From NCBI GenBank assembly GCA_020055645.1, contig CM034548.1, positions 13,144,001 through 13,208,000 of the forward strand: DNA of 64,000 bases, in the 5' to 3' direction. Under the pieces are notes generated by a model. It searched no databases. It was not told the origin of the DNA and saw only the letters and a list, made by a program, of their open reading frames with translations. The DNA is from Tomocerus qinae. Taxonomy: Eukaryota > Arthropoda > Collembola > Entomobryomorpha > Tomoceridae. The position numbers were made by a program, and so were the translations under genes. The number at the start of each line of letters is the position of its first letter. Within the stretch, counting starts at the first letter, position 1. This document shows positions 11,301 to 23,300 of the stretch, one piece after another.

Positions 11301-14300
11301 ATGTGATAGTAAAATGATCGTCGTATGCGAACAGTGTAACTGATACTTTAAGGATGTGGAGAATATTTTTATAACATATACTTAATGGTGTGTTTTTACT
11401 GCCAACATATTAATGTCATCTTTCTTTTAAGCTTTTATTCAATTTAATCTGAACGTAAAAATGTTGATTTTGTTTAAATAATTTTTCCTTTACAGCTTTT
11501 ATATTTTGAAAGGAACAACATTCTATATTTTATCGGGCTTGAAAAATGTTGCGACTATTGCAAGTTGTTGATTGGTAAAATAAGGTGCGTCATGGTTAAT
11601 GAATATTGCATAGTACAATAAATCTTGAGAATCTTGTAGTTTGAAGGTATTATAACCATCAATATTACGTAAAATAAAACGAACTCCGGGCACTACTCCA
11701 TTCACAGTTATTTCGTTAGACTTGATATTTGATTTTAACTTGGGGTTCCTTCTGTAGTACCCTATTATGACGTCCTTTTCCAATGACGCCCTAAAAATGA
11801 CTAATAATAGATATATATTACTACATTTAAAAGAATAAACATAACAAAAGAATAGTTAACAATAATGGTTATTTGAAATACTTTGTTCTCTGGAAACCCG
11901 AAGATCAGTAATTCCAGTTTCTCTGTTGCGTCCAAAAATAAAAGTATTTAGATGGTGAAGCTGTATATCTGGGTACAGCTTGCTGTTGTTAATGAGAAAA
12001 CACAGTTTGTATGACTTTGATTGTTCTAGGCTGGAATCTTTATAAAAATTAAAGGTTAGATTAGGATTAGAGTCATTCAGCTTGTTGTTTTAAAGGATAT
12101 ATATCATTTACAAAACAAACATGTAAACGGTGTGATGCATTTGGTGTTATCCTTTTCATTGTCCTCTGAATCCGAAAATTTAAGTCTTAAAATGTTTTGG
12201 TTGTCCACACCCTCCATATTAGTTTCAAAAAAACAAAATTGTCACTTTTGGTATCAATTATAGAACAAGGAGTTTAGACACAGCACGTTGACGGTTTAGG
12301 CAGATTAGGGGCCACGCTGACGTAAATGTTGTTTCACAGAAACATCACGTTTATGTGAATGCACTTGCTATCCGTCTGTCTAACAATCTGTATACTACTT
12401 CTCATATTAAACTTAAACTTTTTAATTATAGTTATATCTGTGACGAATATAAATTATTTGTTTAAACATCCTGTACATGATCGTGGCAAGCCAAGGGCCA
12501 ATTTTGCCAAGAAAAATTATCAAACTATTATTCTGCTACTTTCTTTTTAGATTTTGATACTCTAACGTTTTCTCAGACTTTGATACTCCGACTTTCCTCT
12601 CAGACTTTGATACTCCGACTTTCCTCTCAGACTTTGATACTCCGACTTTCCTCTCAGACTTTGATACTCCGACTTTCCTCTCAGACTCTGATACTCCGAC
12701 TTTCCTCTCAGACTTTTATACTCCGACTTTCGTCTTAGATTTTGATACTCCGACTTTCGTCTCAGACTTTGATACTCCGACTTTCCTCTCAGACTTTGAT
12801 ACTCCGACTTTCCTCTCAGACTCTGATACTCCGACTTTCGTCTCAGACTTTGATACTCCGACTTTCGTCTCAGACTTTGATACTCCGACTTTCGTCTCAG
12901 ACTTTGATACTCCGACTTTCGTCTCAGACTTTGATACTCCGACTTTCGTCTCAGACGTTAATACTCCGAAGTTTTCCTCCGACTTTCGTCTCAGATTTTG
13001 ATACTCCGACGTTGTTCTCAGACTTTTATTCTCCGACTTTTTTCTCAGACGTTTTTTAGTTTTCTCAGACTTGTTAGTCCAACCTTGTTTTCACAATTCT
13101 TCTGACGTTTTTCCGACTTTTGATATAACTACTTCTCATATTTTGTCGATGGGTTTGATTGATCAGATCATTTTTCGAATAGTTTGATCAGATCATTTTT
13201 CGAATAGTTTGATCATATAATTTTTCGAATAGTTTGATCGTATAATTTTTCGAATGGTTTGATCATATTATTTTTCGAATGGTTTAATCATATTATTTTT
13301 CGAATGGTTTGATCATATTATTTTTCGAATGATTTGATCATATTGTTTTCTCGAATGGTTTAATCATATTGTTTTCTCGAATGGTATTATCATATTGTTT
13401 GATAATTCTTTTGTTTCATACCGATATTTTTTTACATCCCGTTGCCCGTTCTCTATACTTATTATATTGTTAGAATTATAAGCGGCAAATATTAAATAAA
13501 GTGAGTGATAGTTTGTGTTTGGAAGAAACGCCATACACAATAGCCAGAGCGTAATGTGACGAGCTGAAAAACGTGCAACGAAGTGTTACATCAATTGATC
13601 CGCATCAAACGTGATTATCAAGCTTTTTGCATTTGATTACATAATTGGAAGGAAAAGATGGACGGGGAAATAAATATCGCCGAAGAAACTAGCATTGCAG
13701 AAACGATCGCAGATGAAGTGACGGCTAGCACCAGCACCAGTATGGAAATTCTTGGCATAATCGACATAAATGATCCAGGTACCCGTTGAACGTCTATGGG
13801 CCTATATTATTCACTTTTACGACTTGCAGTCTTGCAGTTTCAAAAAATAGACCAATTAGTAGACTAAAAGATGCAATTCTAAATTAAAAGGCATATTATA
13901 AAAGTGAAATTATATTATTATTTTTACTATAAACAGGCAGTGCAGTGACGGTTGACTTGAATTTAGAAACCACTGAGAAAAACGATGCCTTACCACCTCA
14001 ACATGAGTATTACACAGTTTTGGACATGGAATTTAAGTATCCTAATGAATTAGTGGGATATTACAAGTATATTGGAACGAAGTATAAGACTGGAGGAGGT
14101 TCAAAAGGAACTATAACATCAAGATGTCAGACTTGTCACAAAACGTATAACGCTGCAATGGGCAATTACCATAATTTACGACGGCATCAAACGGTAATAA
14201 TACATTTGGTATTTCATTTTAATTACCTTGAATGGACATTCTTAGTCTAAACTCAATTGGAACCTAAATTAAATTAGCTGTAGCAAATTTGGTGTGTTAT

Positions 14301-17300
14301 AGATACAACACGGCGTAACCTTTGAAAAGAAAAGTGAAATAGCCATAGATCCCAAGCAGAACGTACTGACTTCATTTTTTGTGTCCTCGAAAGTTGCCAA
14401 GATACCTGTTAATCCTATTAAACAAAAATCATTTGAGGAGGCGCTTTGTGATATGATTTGCGTCGATGGACTCCCGCTAAATTTTGCCACTCGACCAGGT
14501 TTCAAAAACTTTATAGAACATATGCTCCCAGAAGTAAAAGTTATAACGCCACCAACAATCAAGTCTAGAATTGAAAAAGCAGTTAAAGAAAGAGCTATTC
14601 CTGCCCTCACATGTGATTTTGATATTCAGCCGAATGGAAGTATCCACTGTTCAGCGGACATATGGACGACGTCTAATGCACAGTCAGTAATATCAGCAAA
14701 GGCACATTACATTTCTGCGGATTGGAAACTGAAGTCAAAAGCTTTAGGATTTATTTCGTTTCCAGGGCATCATACTGCAGAACGGATTAAGGAAAAACTT
14801 GATCTTCTTCTGACAAATAGAAACATAAGACCAGATCAAGTGGGAGCCATAATTACAGATAACGCATCAAATATGACTAAAGCAGCAAATTTATCTAACT
14901 TTTTTAACGACAAATGGGCGTTAGGGTATGCAGAAGAGTCTAATAACGATGAAATTGAAAACAAAGATGAGGATATTGAATTGCGGTGCGAACATTCCGA
15001 ACCCACGCATTCAGATTCAGAAGAGGATAATATCGAAGAGGTTGTAACTGAAGACACGGACTTAGAACACTTACTATTTTGGGAATCGGAGCTTCTTGAA
15101 GCAAATGAGGTTCAAAATGATGAAATACATCACGTTTGGAAGTACGGTTGTTCATGTCACACTATTCAGTTGGCCATAAATGACTCTATCAAATCAGATG
15201 TTGAAGTTAAAGATATGATTAGTTTTGTGAACAGTGTAATAGTGTTTTTTCGAAGATCGTCCTTGAAAACTAGTGAGTTACAAGAAATTTGTCCAAAGCA
15301 GTTATTGAAGATAGGATTGACTCGTTGGAATGCAATATTAAGGGCTTTGGAACGATTTTCAAAGGTCAAAATACTTTAAAATGCTATCTATCGTTTTAAA
15401 ATCTATGACCAAATCTCATAATATAGTATATTTAAATTAAGTTTTTTTAATTTTTATTTGCATATGGATTTACTAGGTGGATGTGTTTCCTAAAGTCCAA
15501 CAACTGATTCTTAAATATGATAATGAAGGAAAAGTACCGTTCCGAGTCCCGAGAATATTGGATAGAATGAAGATCCTTGAAATAGTATCGATACTGAAAC
15601 CGGCACAAGTAGCAACTGATACTCTGCAAGGAAATTATGTAACCTCATCTCGTATGTTTACAGCTTTAGAGAAGTGTATTTTGGAAATGAATGCGACGTC
15701 TCTCAAATATTTTGACGACTTTCGTAAAAGTTTAGTCAACAATATTTTGACACGTTTTAGTTCTTACTCGTTTGATCCTTCAATAGTCCAAGCAACTTTT
15801 TTGGATCCCAGATCCAGTGTAGCATATTACATGAGTGATAAAAGAAATCTATGTACTGCAAATATTGAGGAAGTGAAAGACATAATACGGTCACGGATGC
15901 CGGTTATGGCCGAAGAACCTACTGCGCATGTTCGTAGTAAGAAAAGAAAAATAACGAATCTGGAACATACAACACATGACGAATTCGATATATTTTCTCC
16001 CGTAGTGACAGTCAAGGATGAAGTTGATCGTTTCATTGAGCATTCTGGGCAGCCTTGTTATAAAAAGATGGATCCTCTTGAGTTCTGGAAAGAAAACTGT
16101 AATTTATTTCCTAATTTGGCAGCATTGGCCCGGGTGTACTTGGCTATTCCTGCATCTTCGGGTGACATGGAAAGAATATTCTCAATTGCTGGAAACTTAA
16201 AAAGAGCACGAAGAACTAAACTGAACAATGAAGTTGTCGAAAATATATTGTTGTATAGACAGTATAGAGAAAGCTGTTTGAAACAACAGGCTAAATTGCC
16301 AATCTTCAATAATTGACTATATTTAACTAGTGGACACTATGAAAGTTACTCAAAAGTAAAATATCCATTCCTCATTAGATTGGTTGGGTTGAAATGCCCA
16401 ACCTATTATTTTAATTGATTTAATCAGTCTATAACGTATTCTTCGTATTATTGTTTAAGTTATTTGGCTTCAAAAAGGTTAGAAGTATTCGTGATTGAAA
16501 ATCGACTAAGACACATTTAGTTATGCTTGGTGTTGGAATGTCAAACCCATGTTGGTTTTAGGTACCCTTCAATTAATTATTATAGCAATGAAAGTTGTAA
16601 TGTCCAATCCAAGTAGATTAGAACATTTTATGTATGTTTTCATAAATTAGGCATTGAAAAACCCTTTGTATTGAATTAGGATTTGGAAAGTCCAGATCCA
16701 TGTAAATAAATAAACAGGTGAATTAAATGTAATGTCCACAGAATTTTATTGTGTCAGTGTTAATAATCTAATAGTATTATTATTACTGCTATTTCGTAAG
16801 TCTAATTATTTTGTAAACATGCACTAGAACTAGAACTTCAAAATTCAACTAGAAGGATGAGTACGACTCCTTGACAAAAAGAGTAAAGAATGATTGAGTT
16901 GAGTACAAACCTTTGGCAAAAAGAGTAAAGAGTGATAGAGTTGAGTTTGCTAGGTTTACAAAATGAGTAAAGAGTGATTGAGTTGAGTTTGCTAGGTTTG
17001 CAAAATGAGTAAAGAGTGATTGAGTTGAGTTTGCTAGGTTTACAAAATGAGTAAAGAGTGATTGAGTTGAGTACGACCTCTTGGCAAAAAGAGAAAAGAG
17101 TGGTTGAGTTGAGTACGACCTCTTGACAAAAAAAGAAATGAGTGGTTGAGTTGAGTACGACCTCTTGGCCAGAAGAGTAAAGAGTGATTGAGTTGAGTAC
17201 TATCTCTTGGCAAAAAGAGTAAAGAGTGGTTGAGTTGAGTACTACCTTTTGGCAAAAAGAGTAAAGAGTGGACGCTACTCAAAACTCTCGCTTTTTTCGA

Positions 17301-20300
17301 TCTCTGATTCGCTGTTGGATTGTAGATTGTGTTAGAGGTACCTATAGTATGATTGTAGTCTTAGACCGTATGAGACGATGCTACATTCTAGTCGGAAAGA
17401 TTGGCAGAGTTGGGTAGAAGTATTTAGAATAGAATAATAGACTGCGCATAGATAGTGTGCGTTACATAAGAATACATACCTTAGTTTTGTCTGATGCCTT
17501 CATAATAGCACAAGCTGTATTCTTACAGATAGGTAGGAAGGATGCCATATCTTTCTTCTATAATATTTAATTATACTGCTACTTGAGTTGAGACTTATAC
17601 CTGCACACTGTACTTTCAAGGGACTGAGTGTACCTTATAGTTGTTACTTGTCTCAATTTTGCATTTTGTATTGTTCTGTTTCCATTTCTAGCTTTCTGCT
17701 CATCTTTTCACTGTTCGTGTTGTTTCATATTGCAAGTTGTCATGATATCATATTGATGTAATATGTATGAAGTGATTGGCCGATATATGTACTATGATTA
17801 AAGTTTAATTTAGCATTATTTTAAAACTGTCTAAGTATTTCTCATCTTTTTCATTCATTTAAAATAGAGCTCTAAAAACCTATCAGTAAAGCTTTAAAAT
17901 AGAGACTTCACTTGCACATATTCACTTAGCTAGCCATTCGGAAATTTCGTTTAAAACTGTTTCGAAAAAATGGTAGAGGATTGAAAACGTCAAAAATTAC
18001 ATAATTTTGCTTATCTGATCTTCAGAAACAAAAACCCAAAAAAACTTAGTTTTTTGAAAACAAATATAAAAGTGGGTTTCAAAAATTTTGAAATTTTAGA
18101 TATTTTTGTGTAAAGGCTTAAAATCTATCGTCATCGTTTTCCTGAGTAAAACTATTGGGTATAGAGCACATTTGAAAGGTGCATGTCACGGGTTTGGATT
18201 TCCATGTGCCCGTCTCTAGCTTAGAGGTAGTATTAATATTGCAGTAGATGTGTTTTGTATTGTAGTAGAACGCAATGTTAGTGTGGTTTAGTTGCAAAGC
18301 AAAGGAGCTTCATATGAAGGGAATGAATGTTAATGTTACTCTCTGGTCTGAGTCGTCTGTATCTTTGGGCTTCTTTTGGACTCTATATTATTATTAGTAA
18401 GGTGTATATGTATGTGTGTACTTATGTAGTTTCCATTCTTGTTCCATCCATGTTCTACAACAACGTACTTAAGTAAGCCTAGTGCCTTGTAATACTTGTA
18501 GATATTTGTAGTACTTTCTTCTGGAGAGATGTGAGTATAGTCGTAGTAATTCTTCCTCCTCGGGTTTTAGTTTATAATACATGCATAATGATACGTATGT
18601 TGAGTGTATGCATAGATGAGTATGCACATAGGTAGGTACACCCTGCACATACATATAGGTAGACAGATAGAGATAGGTGGGTAGACTTATAATGTTGTAC
18701 TATCTCCATTTGTATAATTCTCTGATTCCTGTTTTCTATAGACTACATAGGTAATGATAGGTATTATAACTTTCTGTGAGCTTGTTGAGAGAACTGTACA
18801 GTTCTTGCTTGCGATTGCGAATGGTGTTGCCTTTTTATCCTTGGGGAGAATCAGACCCCGAACCGTTTTAACTTTTTGTCCTCTTTTCTACAACTATTTT
18901 TTGTGAGAATTACGTCCAGGGCCTCCCCCTGCCCCGTACTAACACCCGGGAATCCTATGGGTTCATTCGGAATTTGTCGGGAACTTTTCGATTTTTTCAT
19001 TGAATTTCTTCTTGAATTTTAGGTTTCGCATGTGTTGGGTTACTAAAGGTAAATTCTTCCGCAGGTTTGAGTCTATGGGAGTTTTGTTGATGATAAACTA
19101 TAGCTCACCTGTATTGGAAATTTATGTCTCTAGAAATTCTTGTCAGGAAGGACATCATTTCTTATACCTATACAATTTGGTTTTCCGATTAGCAGTGAAG
19201 GTTTAAATATATTCAGCATACAATTTATATGATTGACACAACAGGTGATGAAATGCAGATAACAGTTACACCTGCATTTGAGAGGTGTAAATAGGTTGAA
19301 GAATTGATGACCAATATATTATGTAACTACAAGTTTTGTATACAAATGCTATACATGGGTTGACAGAACAGAAGTAACGTTTTTTGCACTTGTTAGTAAT
19401 TCTCCCGCCTTTTCTCAGCCCAAATGAAATATCATCAATAATATGCAAACCGTTATTAGGCAACTCGATGAAAGCAAACTTTTGGGAATGTTCACTTTTC
19501 CACCTGATAGATTGCTATCGAAAGTTGATTAAATATTATAATGCATTCTAATTCTAATGAGGTATAATTAACACAACTTTAATTGAGTTATGTGATTGAT
19601 GGTGGAAGTATTTTTAGTATGGTGCTACCTACCTGAGTATTAATAGATTACTATTTTAGTAGTCGTCCTTCATGTCAATAATATTGTGGAGTGGGGAGAC
19701 AGATGCAGCGAATAATAAAAGTAATAAGATAGGATTAAGAATGTTTCCCGCTCAGATCACGGCCTTGGATAAAAGATAGACAGTATGAACGTGTGGCAGG
19801 CAGGATTGCATATTCTGAAGAGATGTGTATCGTATGGAGTCGCAACTGAAGATAAACTCGTATAAATAGGCACTCCTACTGGAATAAGAGCATAATAGAG
19901 AAGTGGGTGATGTTATTCTGTTGTCTTATTCTCATGAATGCTATTCTATGGCTATAGATAGGTAGACAGACAAGACAGACTACCTCTCTCTCTTCTATCT
20001 ATCTACTATACACAAGAATATTATCATGTCGTTATAATGTTATAAGATAAGTATAATATTGACTGGGTAGAGGATGTAAATTGTTGGTGCATTCTTCGGA
20101 GGAGCATCAAATCGAGTTGTTTAATCCTGTCTGTGTCTGAGATGTGCTCATCTCGACTTGTGTCTCTGAATGTCAATAACTCTTTAAATAGTGATCTGAA
20201 GGGATTCCTGTCTGTTTTTAGATGTTAGCTGCAGAGAAGGTGTAATTGTCGTGTTCATATGAAAATGAAGTCTGTCTGTGACGTTAAAGAAGGTAGTATT

Positions 20301-23300
20301 ATGTAGTAGTATTATGTAGTTGTATGTAGAAGGTTGGCATTTGCTGCTTTGTGGTGTCTTTTATCCGTCGTGCATTCCGTGCACAAGTGTTGTTGCACGG
20401 CCTGAGTACATGACCGTTGCGTCTTGTCTTGCGTCCTCCTGCCTCCTCAGCTCCTGACTAAAACTGAAGAGAGAATGTTGGTTGGTATATGCTATGCATG
20501 GTTTCTACGTGCGTAGATCTAAAACGGGAGAGTGTTGATGCCTGCCTGAGAGTCTCGGAAAATACGGAACTCGAACTGAGTCTTCCTCTTCTTCTTCTTC
20601 TATGAATTGAAAGAACAGAGCTGATTCTGACGGAGGACCTGGGCTGGGATGCGAACAGAGTATGAGAGTACGAAAATTTTGTCAGAATGTAGTCCCTCTT
20701 AAAAATCGATATGTGGCCTCCCCAGTCCCCACCCGTCCTCGCCCAAATCGGTTGAGGGACATTGTAGCGAGTCGGTTGAGTCGGATGCGATGCACATAAA
20801 GCTCTAAGCTGGCGAGCTGCTTCTCTCTCATACTGGCTCAAATTTTCTTATAGGGGCCCAAAACAAACGCTCCATTTTTCTAGAGGGTCGCTACATTTTT
20901 GGGTAAAAGTTTTTTCCAAGGGCCATAACATGTAAGTTCGGAATGCTCAGCATCCACGATGGAGATGCAATGTCGTCTCGTACGTATCCTAGGTCCTTGT
21001 CTTGGTTGTTTGACCCATTCCCTTGTCCTGTCCCAGCCGAGGTTTGTCCGACCTGAAACTCAACAACGTGTCCTACCTACTTGTTTCGTTTTCCAAGTTT
21101 ACCTTTATAATAATCTCATCAACTTTCCCAAACGTCTTTCGTTCACTTTCTTCTTCCACTTTCAGTTCTGATGCTACCAATTAAGACAGATCTCTCTCTC
21201 CGTAGTAGTTGTCGACATGCTGTACCATGTACCTACTTACGCTGTAACATGTACGACTGCCATGTAATATAGAACTTCCCTAATAGTATTAGAGACGTTG
21301 CAAACTAGGAAGCAGTTATATTGGAGTCTATCTATAACAGACTCTATCTATATCGGTATATAGTACATCAAGTACATGCCAACCAAAAGCCACTCTCGCA
21401 TTCCGTTCATTCCTATAGTCATCGTTGACCATTCACCCGTGGACAATTAGCAATTTGGTACACTTGTCACTTGAACCACTTCCCACCTCCATCCGACCCA
21501 GACTGGTGTCACTTGTCCTATGTTATGATAGCTATGCATCCTTCTTCCTATCTTACTTATCCCCATGTCACGTAGTCCAATTCATTGCAATGTGCGCCTT
21601 CACTCACTCTCATCACCACGGCATGCCACACTCCAAGGTACAACTTCGTGAGCTATTATATAATATCATCTGCCCGCCTTTTCTTCCGACCATTGCGGTC
21701 TGTCATTTTTTTTACATTTTTATTATTATGCTGCTGTTGATCTGTTACATAAGAATAATTACTACCCGTACAGATCATCACTGTTCTATATGGGCTATTC
21801 ATTATAATATGACTTTTATCTTAATTGGTTTTGTATTCGCTATCTTCGAAATTTAAGACATTCCATTAATTATGTGCAAAGTTCGTTAGTAGGGTGATGA
21901 TATTGTGTTGAAATCTCATCCAAGGTATTTATAACGCACCTTCACGAAGTAAATCAGTTTCTAAGCTAAAGACTCTTTATCGTTTCATCAACTTGACGCT
22001 TCCCGATTGAATATTTGCCAATTTTACATTTCGTAATTACCCAATTTAATGTAATTAAAATTAACGAAAGTCTAGAATTTATCTGCATACAACAAACTCA
22101 TGACATTAAAGCTATTTCAAAAGGCTTTAACACAATTAGTGTTCCTCTTCACGCTTCATTACGGTCCTCAGCTTCGGGCTATGTTTATAATCATCTATGA
22201 AAATTAAATTCTGTCTACTCTGTCGATTACATTCATGCTGGGTAATGACATTCGAATTAATATGATAACGAAAATATGCTCCAAGCTTGCTTGTTTAGTT
22301 AATGCAATCGTATTTCCATTTCGTATTTAAATGGTATTACATGACACAATAAGAAGCTACTCACTTTGGAATTTATATTAGCATATAAACGTTGACATTC
22401 CCTTTTTAATCCGCCTTACACCTTATGTATGGAAAGAAAGTACTTTATTTTTTGAAGAATGGGTACAATTTGGACCTTTGAGTACAAGGGGGTAAATTTT
22501 TTTCTTTTTTCATACAATTGCAAGACAAAAGCACTTATAGTTTGTAATATATTATGAAGGTGCATTGTAAAGATAAATGGCAAATTCAATAGCCGAGAAT
22601 TATTATAATGGAGATTGAAGTGATATACATGGTCTAGGTGTAATAATCTTTTCAATTTTTTAAACATCGACATCAGAAACTAAACTGGAATTTTTTTTAA
22701 CAAATGCCAAAATATTTAATCTACACAGATTACATTTAAGATTAATATCATCATGGAAATTATGAATTCCAATATCACCGTTTAAAATGTATTAACGATT
22801 GAATCAGTTTTTGGTGACTATATATTTGGTGGTAAATGAAAGTATCATTGTTTCTACGAAATAATCTTAAAAACACCAGAGTTTTGAGAAGGTGATTTTA
22901 AATTTAAATAATGGATCGGTAAAGCCACAAATTTTTCCAATTAAATTTTTGCTTAATTAAAAATGGAGTCGTATGCAATGAATGCTTCCAATTGAATCAG
23001 GATTCAGAAAACTATAAAAGCTTCTGTCATACAAAATTCAGAAATGTTTTCATAAATTAAGTGATTCATAAACGATTCATTTTAAAAGCCTGTCAATTCC
23101 AATGAATGTTTCCATGAATACAAAAATTCAGAATTTTATCTCCCTGTGGGGAAAATTGGGTTCATAATACTTCATTCTATGCTGACTTTCCGTTTTTAAA
23201 GAAAGTTTGATTGGAACGGTAAGGTAAAACCTCGGAACTGATTCCTAACAAATCAAATATTCCAATGACCGTATCCATGCCAACTTTGCACTATTTCAAC

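Larger units (their letters stand above)
9984..17306 (+). mobile_element. Complete hAT DNA transposon, 7,323 bp, with two divergent genes
   Basis: The ends are the 12-bp inverted pair CAGAGATCGAAA (9984-9995) and its complement (17295-17306), flanked by the 8-bp direct duplication ATTCGCTG. Just inside each end lie a shared motif TACTCAAAACTC and arrays of a 42-bp satellite. The interior holds a spliced BED/hAT transposase on the plus strand (13658-16316), a spliced FHA-like gene on the minus strand (11523-12217) and two further tandem arrays between them. Both reading frames are unbroken, and target duplication and ends are perfect, so the copy looks recent and possibly autonomous. It is inserted in the 21-kb intron of Chip. 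The superfamily call rests on the transposase, CAG termini and 8-bp duplication together. A second large gene inside a hAT is unusual. Confidence 0.95.

Noticed and set aside
11790-11882. Joining the FHA-like exon 2 to an acceptor ending at 11791
   Set aside because: That junction shifts the frame; the acceptor ten bases upstream (AG at 11802-11801) keeps the frame and gives FHA-like sequence across the junction.
12742-13059. Open frame with the nine-residue repeat ILRLSSQTL
   Set aside because: Produced by the 27-bp array; it breaks where units lose register and has no start context.
12549-13412. Possible CRISPR-like array
   Set aside because: The units are contiguous tandem repeats without unique spacers, in an intron-containing animal-type genome.
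14269-14610. Minus-strand 113-codon frame over the transposase
   Set aside because: Shadow of the transposase exon on the opposite strand; no splice or domain support.
13658-16316. Domesticated host ZBED-type gene instead of a transposase
   Set aside because: Perfect inverted ends and an 8-bp duplication enclose it, so it is part of a mobile element.
21425-21856. 143-codon hydrophobic frame
   Set aside because: No family resemblance, CT-rich composition explains the hydrophobic translation, and no convincing splice context.
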